From the NCBI GenBank assembly GCA_905214465.1, contig CAJMMD010000008.1:1-64000 (forward strand): DNA of 64,000 nt, in the 5' to 3' direction. The notes under the pieces were generated by a model, which saw only the letters and a list, made by a program, of their open reading frames with translations, was not told the DNA's origin and did no database searches. Positions 28,284 through 36,450 of the stretch are shown piece after piece. The position numbers and the translations under genes are program-made. Origin of the DNA: an uncultured bacterium. GTDB taxonomy: Bacteria > Actinomycetota > Coriobacteriia > Coriobacteriales > Coriobacteriaceae. Position 1 is the stretch's first letter. Each line of letters starts with the position of its first letter.

Positions 28284-29030
28284 ATGCTCGAAGGATTATT
28301 TGACGCCGACCGTTGGTCGACGACATTTCAAAACATGGGGCCCTTCTGGGAGGGCTTTGGCGTGACGCTGCAGGTGGTCGTTGCCGGTCTGCTGCTGTCG
28401 CTGGTGCTGGGCACGCTGCTGGGTGTGTTCTCTACCACTCGCTCGCGCGTGCTGCGCGCCATAAGTCGCGTGTACGTGGAGTTTTACCAGAACACCCCGT
28501 TGCCCGTACAGGTGCTCTTTATGTACATGGCCGGTCCGCAGTTTTTGCAGGCCATAACCGGTGCCGACCAGCCGGTGCGTATCGCGCCGTTCGTGTTGGG
28601 CTTCTTGGGCGTGGGCCTGTATCACGCGGCCTACATTTCGGAGGTCATCCGCACCGGTATCGAGGCGGTTCCGCGCGGTCAGATGGAGGCGGCCCAGAGC
28701 CAGGGCTTCACCCGGGCGCAGGCGTACTGGTACATCGTGCTGCCCCAGACATTCAAGATCATTCTGCCGCCGCTGTGTAACCAGGCGCTCAACTTGGTCA
28801 AGAACACGTCGGTGCTGGCGCTTGTGGCCGGCGGCGACCTTATGTACCGTTCCGACAACTTTGTGAGTCTGTACGGTTACCTGCAGGGATACATCGTCTG
28901 CTGCCTTATGTACTTCATCATCTGCTTTCCGCTCGCCATGCTGGTGCAGTGGCTCGAGCGCCGCTCCAAGGAGCGTCCGCGTGGCGTGAGCCTGGCCGAG
29001 CTGGGGCTCGACAACGTAGAGGAGGCCTAG
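28284..29030 (+). CDS. Amino-acid ABC transporter permease (first)
   Basis: A 248-residue membrane protein of the HisM/GlnP type. It has a periplasmic-side N-terminus, about five helices and the cytoplasmic EAA loop MEAAQSQGFTRAQAYWYIVLP that contacts the ATPase. Conserved YVEFYQNTPLPVQVLFMY lies near 60-80. The ATG at 28284 follows AAGGAAGG; an in-frame TTG at 28251 overlapping the previous gene is less likely. The stop is three bases before the next gene. Confidence 0.9.
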   Translation: MLEGLFDADRWSTTFQNMGPFWEGFGVTLQVVVAGLLLSLVLGTLLGVFSTTRSRVLRAISRVYVEFYQNTPLPVQVLFMYMAGPQFLQAITGADQPVRIAPFVLGFLGVGLYHAAYISEVIRTGIEAVPRGQMEAAQSQGFTRAQAYWYIVLPQTFKIILPPLCNQALNLVKNTSVLALVAGGDLMYRSDNFVSLYGYLQGYIVCCLMYFIICFPLAMLVQWLERRSKERPRGVSLAELGLDNVEEA

Positions 29031-29033
29031 CGC

Positions 29034-29672
29034 ATGGAAATCTTCAACGCGACCAACCTGCTCTACATTTGGGGCGGCTTTGTTAAGACAATCGAGATCT
29101 CGGCGCTGTCGATCTTTTTCTCGCTCATCTTTGGCACGGTGCTGGCGCTTGTTAAAAGCTATGCGCCCCGCCCGTTCCGTATTTTGGTGAGCGCCTATAT
29201 CGAGCTGTTCCGTTGCACGCCGAACCTGCTGTGGATTCTGTTTATCTACTTTACGGTGCAGGGTTTGGACATTGTGATTTCGACCATCGCCTTTACGCTG
29301 TTTACCAGCGCCGTTATGGCCGAGATTGTGCGCGGCGGTCTCAACTCGATTCCGCGCGGCCAGTTTGAGGCAGCGCAGAGCCAGGGTTTTGGCTTCTTTG
29401 CCACCATGCGCTACATCATTCTGCCGCAGACGTTTAAGACGATCATTCCGGCGCTGTTTAGCCAGTGCACGACCGTCATCAAGGACAGCTCGTATCTTTC
29501 GGGTATTAACGTGGCCGAGCTCATGTACACGGCAAACGTCGTGATGGCCCATGCGATCGACCTGTCGCAGGTGCTTATGCTCTACGGCCTGGTGTTTGCG
29601 ATGTACTTTGTGCTCAACTTTGGTATCTCGCTGCTGGTTCGCGCATATCAGAGGCGAATGGTGGCAGCGTAG
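29034..29672 (+). CDS. Amino-acid ABC transporter permease (second)
   Basis: A 212-residue permease paralogous to the preceding one, with the same ELFRCTPNLLWILFIYF segment and EAA loop FEAAQSQGFGFFATMRYIIL. It probably forms a heterodimer with the first permease. The C-terminal half carries helices around SYLSGINVAELMY and VLMLYGLVFAMYFVL. It ends the transporter operon proper; a repeat hairpin (29674-29704) directly follows. Confidence 0.9.
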   Translation: MEIFNATNLLYIWGGFVKTIEISALSIFFSLIFGTVLALVKSYAPRPFRILVSAYIELFRCTPNLLWILFIYFTVQGLDIVISTIAFTLFTSAVMAEIVRGGLNSIPRGQFEAAQSQGFGFFATMRYIILPQTFKTIIPALFSQCTTVIKDSSYLSGINVAELMYTANVVMAHAIDLSQVLMLYGLVFAMYFVLNFGISLLVRAYQRRMVAA

Positions 29673-29673
29673 A

Positions 29674-29704
29674 ATGTGGCAAAGGGACAGCCCCTTTGTC
29701 ACAT
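29674..29704. repeat. GGGACAG-core hairpin R5
   Basis: ATGTGGCAAAGGG (29674-29686) pairs with CCCTTTGTCACAT (29692-29704) with one G-T pair; the core is GGGACAG. It sits between the permease stop and the ribosome-binding site of the next gene and could act as a processing or termination hairpin. Confidence 0.7.
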
Positions 29705-29720
29705 AGAGAAAGGAATCGCG

Positions 29721-30344
29721 ATGAGCGATCTGGAGAACAAGAAGAGTCCTGTGGTCATTACCATCGCGCGCGACTTTGGTGCCGAGGGCCACGAGATCGG
29801 ACGCATCCTCGCCAACGAGTTGGGGATTCCTCTGTACGACAACGAGCTACTGGTGCGCGCGTCGCTGCGCGCGGGCGAGTCGCTCGACAAGATGGCCGCC
29901 TACGACGAGCGTCTGGCCGTGGAGAACATGGCGTTTCTGCCCGACCGCTACGATGCGCGTTCGTACTCGGACAAGTTGTTCCAAAAGATGAGCCAGGTGA
30001 TTTTGGACCTGGGCGAGACCGAGAGCTGCATTATCGAAGGCCGTCTGTCCGATTACCTGCTGCGTAACAACCCCAACCATATTGCCGTGTTGGTGACCGC
30101 CCCCTTTGAGGACCGCGTCGAGATTGTCCGCAAGAAGCGTGGCCTTAACAAAAAGAAGGGCGCCAAGCTGGTCAAGCAGCAGCAGAAGGCGCGCGAGGCG
30201 TTCTATAAGCGCTATAGCGCCGGAAAGTGGAAGATGACGAGCGGCAAGGATATCGTCGTCAACCGCGCTAAGCTGGGACGCGAGGGCTGTAAAGACGTCA
30301 TCGCCGCTGCCTACCGCTACAAAGTGGCTCAACTCGAAGGCTAG
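29721..30344 (+). CDS. Cytidylate-kinase-like family protein
   Basis: A 207-residue P-loop-type protein of the cytidylate kinase-like family. The N-terminus VVITIARDFGAEGHEIGRILA replaces the classical GxxGxGKS loop with the FGAEGHEIG form typical of this family. SCIIEGRLSDYLL and VIVRKKRG-type segments resemble NMP-kinase core strands. Such proteins are common in gut bacteria and their substrate is unsettled. The ATG at 29721 follows GAAAGGA; an upstream in-frame ATG at 29676 lies inside a repeat hairpin and is rejected. Confidence 0.8.
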   Translation: MSDLENKKSPVVITIARDFGAEGHEIGRILANELGIPLYDNELLVRASLRAGESLDKMAAYDERLAVENMAFLPDRYDARSYSDKLFQKMSQVILDLGETESCIIEGRLSDYLLRNNPNHIAVLVTAPFEDRVEIVRKKRGLNKKKGAKLVKQQQKAREAFYKRYSAGKWKMTSGKDIVVNRAKLGREGCKDVIAAAYRYKVAQLEG

Positions 30345-30350
30345 CCGACC

Positions 30351-30393
30351 AAAAACCACCACAAAGGGTACAGGCACCTTTGTGGTGGTTTTT
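30351..30393. terminator. Perfect 17-bp hairpin R6 (GGGTACAGG core) acting as bidirectional terminator
   Basis: AAAAACCACCACAAAGG (30351-30367) pairs perfectly with CCTTTGTGGTGGTTTTT (30377-30393). A-runs and T-runs on the two sides give U tracts in either direction, ending the kinase-like gene and the convergent regulator. The arms and core (GGGTACAGG for GGGGACAGG) place it in the hairpin repeat family. Confidence 0.8.
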
Positions 30394-30396
30394 GTT

Positions 30397-31803
30397 TTAG
30401 GCCGAGGGGAAGGCCTTGGTGAGACCGGCGCGCGTCTGCGTGTCGGTCTTTTGATAAATGGAGCTCAGGTGGCGCTGTACCATGCGCATCGAGATACCAA
30501 GCTCCTCGGCGACCTGTTTGAGCGGGCGCTCATCCTGGGTCACGGCTATGAGCACGTCGACTTCGCGCGGGGTGAGAGCGTGGTTGACGATGAAGGCCTG
30601 ACGCTGCTCCTCGACGGTGGGCGCGGCGAGTGCTTCTTCTGCCAGTTGCTCGCGCTCGCGCTCCTGCTCGGTTTGGGGTAGGCGGAACAGGCCGGCTGCC
30701 ACGAATGCTGCGCAGGCGGCGACGAGCAAAACGAGCGCACCGATCATGATGAGAGCAACATTGCCCGAGGTCACGAGCGCAAGCGAGATGCCCGATGTGG
30801 TGAATGCGCATACATTGTTGGCGGCGCGACCCATGCCGGCCCATAAGGCGGGCGCGCGCATGCGCGGTGCCAGCTGCGTAAAGGTGGCGGTAAAGAACGT
30901 GACGAAAAAGCCCGAGCTCAGGTAAAAGACGATAAGGCCCAGGTTGGGATCGGCCCCGGCCTCCACGGCCAGGATGGAAATGGTCGAGAGCACGGCGATG
31001 CCGAGCATGACAAGTCCCATGTATCGGCGCTCGGCAAGATCAAAGATAATGCCGGCGGCAAGGCCGCTCGCCGCCAAAAAGAGGCGCGGCCATGTTTGCA
31101 CGGCAATGGTGCCGTGGGCGTTGGAGAACGTGACCACGTTATCAAGAGTAGAGAACAGGCAGGCGAGAATCATGACGAGCACGATGCTCCAACACGCCTG
31201 CTTGGCGAGGGCGTGCGATGGCTCAACAAAGGGATTGATGGCGGAGCTTGAGCTCTCGGCAGCCTTTTGGGAAACGACGCCGAGGGCGGAGATGGCGATC
31301 GTCGCTGTGCCAAGGACGATGAGCTCTGCAATGCCGCCGCAATTGAGCAGGTTGATGGCGAACTGCATCAAGATGCCCGCGGCATAGGCTGCTCCCGCAC
31401 CGGTGGCGAGCTTGGGATCGTCTTGAAACGCCAGTGAAAAGGCGTGGTGCGCAGCGGCGCCCAGCAGGCCGAGTCCATAGAATGCCACGCAGCCCAAAAT
31501 CTCGAGCGCAAGCAGGTCCGTGGGGGACTGAATTTGGGTTAGGCCCACGATGGCGATGGGAACGGCGGCGGTGTTGACGGCTGCCAATGAGTGGCCTTTG
31601 CGCTGTGCGAGCCCGAGCAGCGGCGCATATCCGATAAAGCCGAGTACGCTGGCGCCCAGAATAAAGCCCTGTGCGAGCACAACGCGCTCGGCGCCGGCGA
31701 GTAGCCCGATATTGATATCGAAGCGAAACTCGGCAGCAAGGAAGGCGAAGGTAAACAGCGCGAGTGCCAGAAGCGAGTTGATTTTAGGCTTACTCAGGTT
31801 CAA
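30397..31803 (-). CDS. LuxR-type regulator with a 12-TM transporter-like sensor domain
   Basis: 468 residues: about twelve hydrophobic helices (~1-375) arranged like a major-facilitator protein, then a charged linker and a C-terminal LuxR helix-turn-helix (ALTPREVDVLIAV through ISMRMVQRHLSSIYQK, ~400-465). This fusion is frequent in Coriobacteriia (Eggerthella/Collinsella group) and is thought to sense a small molecule in the membrane and bind DNA; its ligand is unknown. The start is taken at a TTG (31803) with GAAGGA six bases before it. The frame stays open to 32103 but that part would overlap the divergent surface-protein leader. It may regulate the divergent surface genes. Confidence 0.85.
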   Translation of the reverse strand: MNLSKPKINSLLALALFTFAFLAAEFRFDINIGLLAGAERVVLAQGFILGASVLGFIGYAPLLGLAQRKGHSLAAVNTAAVPIAIVGLTQIQSPTDLLALEILGCVAFYGLGLLGAAAHHAFSLAFQDDPKLATGAGAAYAAGILMQFAINLLNCGGIAELIVLGTATIAISALGVVSQKAAESSSSAINPFVEPSHALAKQACWSIVLVMILACLFSTLDNVVTFSNAHGTIAVQTWPRLFLAASGLAAGIIFDLAERRYMGLVMLGIAVLSTISILAVEAGADPNLGLIVFYLSSGFFVTFFTATFTQLAPRMRAPALWAGMGRAANNVCAFTTSGISLALVTSGNVALIMIGALVLLVAACAAFVAAGLFRLPQTEQEREREQLAEEALAAPTVEEQRQAFIVNHALTPREVDVLIAVTQDERPLKQVAEELGISMRMVQRHLSSIYQKTDTQTRAGLTKAFPSA

Positions 31804-32018
31804 GAACGGTCCTTCGGGTGGACGAATAATCGTGTCCTCGATTGTAGACCAAGTCGGTAGGGGGTGGGCCTTTCGGGGGGGCGGGGCGCGCTTGGCAATA
31901 GCGTGCTCGTTGCCTTTTGCGCTGGCAGGTGCGCCACATGAGAATTTGTGCCCCAGGATCCGGATATCTTCCCGTAACATGGTGTTATAGAAGCACCCCT
32001 TACGACAAGGAGGCTCAC

Positions 32019-33632
32019 ATGCGAAAGCAAATCCATGACAACCCAATCGACCACGGCCACTCGTGCACGCTCTCCCACGGAACATGGCGCCGCGTGGGCG
32101 CAAAACTTGCTTGCGCGGGGGCCTGCGCGCTCATGGCCGGCCAGCTGCTGCTGCCGAGCGTGGCGCTCGCCGCCGACTGGGTCAACGTCGGCGGCACGCA
32201 GTACGACAGGGGCACGGTCGCCGGCGATGAGGCCGGAACGTGGTCCTGGGACGGTGCCGACGACATGAAGCTCAACGGCTACGACGGCGGCTCCATCGGC
32301 GCCAAGGGCAACCTCACCATCGGCGTGACGGGCACCAACACCGTCACGGCCGACGCCGGGCAGAGCGCCATTGCTGTTAAGAACGGTAACCTTGCCATTA
32401 CTGGCGACGGCACCCTTAATGCGACGGCTCAGACCGATGCGATTGCGGCGGAAGGCGACGGCAATGCGGGTGGCGATGTGACCATCAGCGGCGCCAACGT
32501 CAACGTGACGGCTTCGGGCGCAGTGAACAGTGCGACGGGCATTCGCGCGACGGCCGGCAGCGTGACGATCGATAAGGGCGCCGATGTCAAAATCGAGGCA
32601 AAATCGGCGGAAGGATCTTGGCGTCCAACGGTGGGCACCTACGGTATCTTTGCCGATAACCTTCCCAGTAGACACGCTGCTCAGGAAGGCGAGCAGGAAG
32701 AACCGGATTATGTCTCCGTGCACGGGGGCAACGTCACGATCGATGCCGCCAACCTGTCGATCAAGACAGCCGATGCCTGGCAGGTTTCTGTGTGCATCAA
32801 TACGGTCGGTATCAAAAAGAATACCCTCATGAAAATCGTCAACGGAGCCGATGTCGCGCTTTCCGCCGGCAGTGCGGCTTCGCTCTCGGCGGGCATCAGC
32901 GCGCGTTCGCAAAGCGGTGCGGTGTGGATGTTTGTCGAGGAGTCGAATCTTACGTCTCGAAGCCTGTCTGCTGCAAACGGCATCGATGCCGTCCGCAATC
33001 AAAGTTTTGGAATCATGGCAGAGGCAAACACCGGGTTTGAAACGCCTCGTATCAAGATTCGCAAATCGAAGATTGAGGCTTCGGGCGCGACTGCGGGAAT
33101 CTATGCGATCAACTGCAACGACGCGACTGCGACGCTGTTCCGTGCCGCGAGGATTGATTTGGGCTGGGGCGAGTCGCGCGGGAACGCGATGATTACGACT
33201 CCGACGGATGGTGCCGTGCGCGATGTGAAAAAGGTTGTTGATACGGGGAAATGGCCGAGTTCCCAGAACGGGCAGGTCGTCGGTGTTGCCGGTCCGTCTG
33301 CTATTACGGATATCGTCGGTTCTGCCGAGGTCGCCCATGATGTAGTGATTGATTTTGGAGACGGGCAGGAGCCGGAGCCGACACCGGAGCCCGATCCCGA
33401 TCCTATGTCCAATCCCGAGCAGAAGCCTGACCTCAAGCCCGTAGACAAGGACGCAAAGACCACCACGACGGTCACCAAGACCGTTACGACCAAGACTGCT
33501 GCCGCCAAAAACGGTTCCGGCGCCCTAGCCGCCACAGGCGATAGCGCCGCGACGGCGGCAGCGGCCCTCGGAATCGCCGGCGCGTCCGTTATCGGCGCTG
33601 GCTTCGTCGCGTCCAAGCGCCGCAACCGCTAG
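32019..33632 (+). CDS. Sortase-anchored surface protein with beta-solenoid-like repeats
   Basis: 537 residues. Start ATG after AAGGAGG (32008-32014). The signal peptide (1-51) is nearly identical to that of the next gene: HGTWR.VGAK.ACAGACALM then GQLLLPSVALA. The mature part has short imperfect repeats of the type G-N-L-T-I-x-G-x-T and NVTASG that suggest a right-handed beta-helix adhesin (~75-430). A Pro/Glu/Asp linker, a Thr/Lys-rich stretch, LAATGDS and a hydrophobic helix ending KRRNR form a sortase signal. It is probably displayed on the cell wall. The ligand is unknown. It is transcribed divergently from the LuxR-transporter regulator. Confidence 0.8.
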   Translation: MRKQIHDNPIDHGHSCTLSHGTWRRVGAKLACAGACALMAGQLLLPSVALAADWVNVGGTQYDRGTVAGDEAGTWSWDGADDMKLNGYDGGSIGAKGNLTIGVTGTNTVTADAGQSAIAVKNGNLAITGDGTLNATAQTDAIAAEGDGNAGGDVTISGANVNVTASGAVNSATGIRATAGSVTIDKGADVKIEAKSAEGSWRPTVGTYGIFADNLPSRHAAQEGEQEEPDYVSVHGGNVTIDAANLSIKTADAWQVSVCINTVGIKKNTLMKIVNGADVALSAGSAASLSAGISARSQSGAVWMFVEESNLTSRSLSAANGIDAVRNQSFGIMAEANTGFETPRIKIRKSKIEASGATAGIYAINCNDATATLFRAARIDLGWGESRGNAMITTPTDGAVRDVKKVVDTGKWPSSQNGQVVGVAGPSAITDIVGSAEVAHDVVIDFGDGQEPEPTPEPDPDPMSNPEQKPDLKPVDKDAKTTTTVTKTVTTKTAAAKNGSGALAATGDSAATAAAALGIAGASVIGAGFVASKRRNR

Positions 33633-33655
33633 CGCAAGCTTTCATAGCCATTTTC

Positions 33656-33695
33656 AGCCGCCGCGTGAGCATAAATGTCCTCGCGGCGGCTCTTT
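33656..33695 (+). terminator. Terminator-like hairpin after the first surface gene
   Basis: AGCCGCCGCG (33656-33665) pairs with CGCGGCGGCT (33682-33691), then CTTT. The T run is short. Confidence 0.65.
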
Positions 33696-33705
33696 GTATT
33701 TCCGC

Positions 33706-33740
33706 AGGTAGAGGCCTAGGTTCGTAGATGCGAACCTTGG
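33706..33740. promoter_or_regulatory. Hairpin GAACC/GGTTC upstream of the second surface gene
   Basis: CGCAGGTAGA is followed by AGGTTCG-TAGATG-CGAACCT. The same layout (CGCAGGTAGA, then a GGTTC hairpin) recurs at 36349-36390 before the third surface gene. It lies about 100 bases before the start codon, a reasonable place for an operator or promoter-linked element. Confidence 0.5.
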
Positions 33741-33776
33741 AGTATAGAGTCATTTGTCGCATCTTGGTTGTACAGG

Positions 33777-33811
33777 ACCACCACAAAGGGGACAGGCACC
33801 TTTGTGGTGGT
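33777..33811. repeat. GGGGACAG-core hairpin R7
   Basis: ACCACCACAAAGG (33777-33789) pairs perfectly with CCTTTGTGGTGGT (33799-33811); the core is GGGGACAGGCA. It sits 15 bases before the AAGGAGG of the second surface gene, inside its likely leader. Confidence 0.8.
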
Positions 33812-33837
33812 ATGGCCCATCGACCAAGGAGGCCGTT

Positions 33838-36195
33838 ATGTACGGAAACCACTTTGACAAGCAAACCCAACGCGAGCGTACCTGCTCGCTGGTTCACGGT
33901 ACTTGGCGTTGTGTGGGTGCCAAAATCGCTTGCGCTGGCGCGTGTGCGCTTATGGTCGGCCAGCTGCTGCTGCCGAGCGTGGCGCTGGCGACGGAATGCG
34001 CCGATCCCGCCGCTGGGACGGATGAGGTTGCCGCGGCTCCGGTAACGCCGACGGTTGCGGAGGATACGGCTGCAACGACCGCACCAGCTGCTTCGACCGC
34101 GCCTGCAACCGATGCTGCTCCGGCGGCGCAAGCCACCGCTGAGCCTCAGCAGACGGCCCCGACTGGCGCCACCGATGAATCCAACGATGCGGCACCCGCT
34201 GAACAAAATACTCCCAGCGACAACGCCGCCACGCCGGCGAATGACGCCATCATGCCCTGCGGTGTGACCGATGTTGTTGGCGGCAGCGGCGTTAGGGTCA
34301 ATATTACGGTGCGGAACAATTACACCGACATCAAGAAAGAAGAAACGATTGAGTATGTGAAGGGGATTGCCCTTGTAGATGGAGACCAGTCTGCTCTCGA
34401 TGGTAGCGCTTTGACTTTTATCGGCCTGGGGGACTTGATCGTCCATGCGGCGTATGACAGTGCGAGCAATAAAACAACGCTTACCCTGGATATCAGCAAG
34501 ATTCAGAGACAGAAGGAGGAGCAGAAGTACTTTACGGAGTACAAGGAGAATAAGTCCAAGATGACGACCACCTATGATGGATCCAAGCTTACGTATACGG
34601 GTACAGAGCCCGGGAATATCATCATCGGTGATCCGGACGACGCCTTTAAAGGAGACACCGAGGCGACCGGGAAACCCACTATTAACGAGATCCGGGATGA
34701 CTACTACACCCGCACCCATGTCTACGAGAGGGCGTGCCTTGTTGTCCCGGCAGCGGAATCAGAATCGGAATCCATCTCCTTTGCCAATGTTCAGAATACG
34801 AACTTCAATTGGCAGCTGGATACTGGTCCGCAGGCGACGGCAGGTGTCCCTAACTACGATGCAGATAAATACGAAATCGCTTATGAATGCTGGCAGGAAT
34901 TTGAAAACAACGAACCCGTTGCTGCCTGGTATTCCGATAACGGCTCACATGGTTCCCTGCCGACTATTACAAAGTTTAAAAGCGGGAAAGAGTACGTGTA
35001 TTCTCTTATGCTGAAGCCAAAAGACGGATATTCCTTCAGCGATGAAACCGTTGTTACCGTAAACGGGGAAACCGTAAAGTCGAGTCTAAGCGGAGAATTC
35101 CTGTATGTCCCTGCTATTAAAACAATTACGATGCCTGCTTCGTCGGAAAACGAAGCTCTTGAGAATCTAAACGTCAACGATGTGAAAACCGACTACGCGC
35201 CCGGCGAGGCGCCGCGTGCGACCGCGACGATTCCTGCCGCCGATGCCGATAAGTATGAGATCGCCTATGGGTGCTGGGAAGAGATGGATGGCAGCGACCC
35301 TGCGAAGCTCAAGCCCGTTGCCTTCTGGTATTCCGACCCTGCCAAGTATCCGACGGGCGCGAGGAGGATCGAACACTTCGAAGAGGGCAAGTTCTACATG
35401 TACTCCGTTGAGCTGAGGCTCAAGGGCGACAATACCGTGGCCGATGACTGCATGATGTACGTCAACGGTCATTGGGCGCACCACATCAAGACCGTCAACG
35501 GCGTCTTCGCGCCAAACGCTGACAATATGCTGTGCGAGCAGCCGATCGACGAATGGCGTGCCATCGACGTTATCGAGATCAACGGCGCCACGACCACCTT
35601 CAAGGCAGGCGATAAGCCGGTCTTTACGGCGAGTGTTCCGATGGGTTCCAACTCCCTTCCTCAGTGTGAGTTCTGGACGGGTAGCGACGGCAGCGAAGTG
35701 AACTCCCAGAAGTTCTGGGATCAGAACATTACAAACCACATCGATGCTTTTAAGCCTGGCGTGACCTATCGCTACGGCATCTACCTCAAGTCCGCGCGCG
35801 GCTTCTACTTCACGCCCGACACCAAGCTGGTGATCAACGGCCAGGAGTGCGGCTACCAGGTCGCGGATAGCGTATCCGATGAGGACAGCGGCTGGATCTA
35901 CACCCTGTGGCTCAACACCGATCTGACCTTTACGCCCGAAGCCACGCCGACTCCCGATCCGCAGCCTACGCCGGATTTCAAGCCGACACCGCAGCCTGAG
36001 GTTAAGCCCGCGGCCAAGCCGGCCACGACAACCGCCACGACCAAGACGGTTGAGAAAACCACGCAGGCCAAGAAGAGCGATGCTGTCCTGGCTGCCACGG
36101 GGGATACCACCGCGATGACGGTCGCCGCCCTAGGCATCGCCGGCGCAACCGTAGCCGCCGCCGGCCTCGCCGCGACCAAGCGCCGCAAGCATTAG
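33838..36195 (+). CDS. Sortase-anchored repeat surface protein
   Basis: 785 residues, start after AAGGAGG (33826-33832). The signal peptide (1-51) is a paralogue of the previous gene's. An Ala/Thr/Pro-rich spacer follows (52-140), then a charged domain (140-330) and three related ~110-130 residue modules at ~337-430, 443-575 and 578-698. These share ADKYEIAY.CW, PVA.WYSD and a VNG turn. A Pro/Lys linker and LAATGDT with a hydrophobic helix ending KRRKH form the sortase signal, nearly identical to that of the next gene. Bases ~34290-35170 (charged domain and first module) are clearly richer in A/T than the rest, suggesting recombination. Ligand unknown. Confidence 0.78.
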   Translation: MYGNHFDKQTQRERTCSLVHGTWRCVGAKIACAGACALMVGQLLLPSVALATECADPAAGTDEVAAAPVTPTVAEDTAATTAPAASTAPATDAAPAAQATAEPQQTAPTGATDESNDAAPAEQNTPSDNAATPANDAIMPCGVTDVVGGSGVRVNITVRNNYTDIKKEETIEYVKGIALVDGDQSALDGSALTFIGLGDLIVHAAYDSASNKTTLTLDISKIQRQKEEQKYFTEYKENKSKMTTTYDGSKLTYTGTEPGNIIIGDPDDAFKGDTEATGKPTINEIRDDYYTRTHVYERACLVVPAAESESESISFANVQNTNFNWQLDTGPQATAGVPNYDADKYEIAYECWQEFENNEPVAAWYSDNGSHGSLPTITKFKSGKEYVYSLMLKPKDGYSFSDETVVTVNGETVKSSLSGEFLYVPAIKTITMPASSENEALENLNVNDVKTDYAPGEAPRATATIPAADADKYEIAYGCWEEMDGSDPAKLKPVAFWYSDPAKYPTGARRIEHFEEGKFYMYSVELRLKGDNTVADDCMMYVNGHWAHHIKTVNGVFAPNADNMLCEQPIDEWRAIDVIEINGATTTFKAGDKPVFTASVPMGSNSLPQCEFWTGSDGSEVNSQKFWDQNITNHIDAFKPGVTYRYGIYLKSARGFYFTPDTKLVINGQECGYQVADSVSDEDSGWIYTLWLNTDLTFTPEATPTPDPQPTPDFKPTPQPEVKPAAKPATTTATTKTVEKTTQAKKSDAVLAATGDTTAMTVAALGIAGATVAAAGLAATKRRKH

Positions 36196-36232
36196 AGCTG
36201 GGTGACGGCTCTCGTTCTCGGCCTCAGCAAAA

Positions 36233-36287
36233 TCTCAATCTGTAACACCAAGCGGGGAATTTGACCTCTAACTGTTACAGATCGAGA
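36233..36287. repeat. TCTGTAACA palindrome unit T1
   Basis: TCTCAATCTGTAACA (36233-36247) and TGTTACAGATCGAGA (36273-36287) are 15-mers in inverted orientation around 25 bases. It is a single 55-bp unit. The 35 bases before it and the hairpin after it are repeated downstream of the next surface gene. Confidence 0.8.
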
Positions 36288-36309
36288 CAAACTGGCCGGC
36301 CAAGTCCAG

Positions 36310-36346
36310 AACCGCCACAAAGGTGCCTGTCCCCTTTGTGGCGGTT
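36310..36346. repeat. GGGGACAG-core hairpin R8
   Basis: AACCGCCACAAAGG (36310-36323) pairs perfectly with CCTTTGTGGCGGTT (36333-36346); the core TGCCTGTCCC reads GGGACAGGCA on the minus strand. Compared with R9, the arms show a compensated A-T to G-C change (CCACC to CCGCC). Confidence 0.8.
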
Positions 36347-36348
36347 TG

Positions 36349-36390
36349 CGCAGGTAGAACGGTAGGTTCGTATATATGAACCTACCGTTC
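36349..36390. promoter_or_regulatory. Perfect 13-bp inverted repeat upstream of the third surface gene
   Basis: After CGCAGGTAGAAC, GAACGGTAGGTTC (36357-36369) pairs with GAACCTACCGTTC (36378-36390) around GTATATAT. It lies 60 bases before the start codon and is related to the hairpin at 33706-33740. Confidence 0.6.
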
Positions 36391-36450
36391 GCTTTGTTTT
36401 TGGACAACGATTACGCTGGATGACTTTTGGTTTGCAGGAAAGGAACGACC

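Noticed and set aside
31804..32103. Extended N-terminus of the LuxR-transporter protein
   Set aside because: The extra ~100 residues are Arg/Pro/Cys-rich, non-membrane, and overlap the leader of the divergent surface gene; TTG 31803 has a strong ribosome-binding site.
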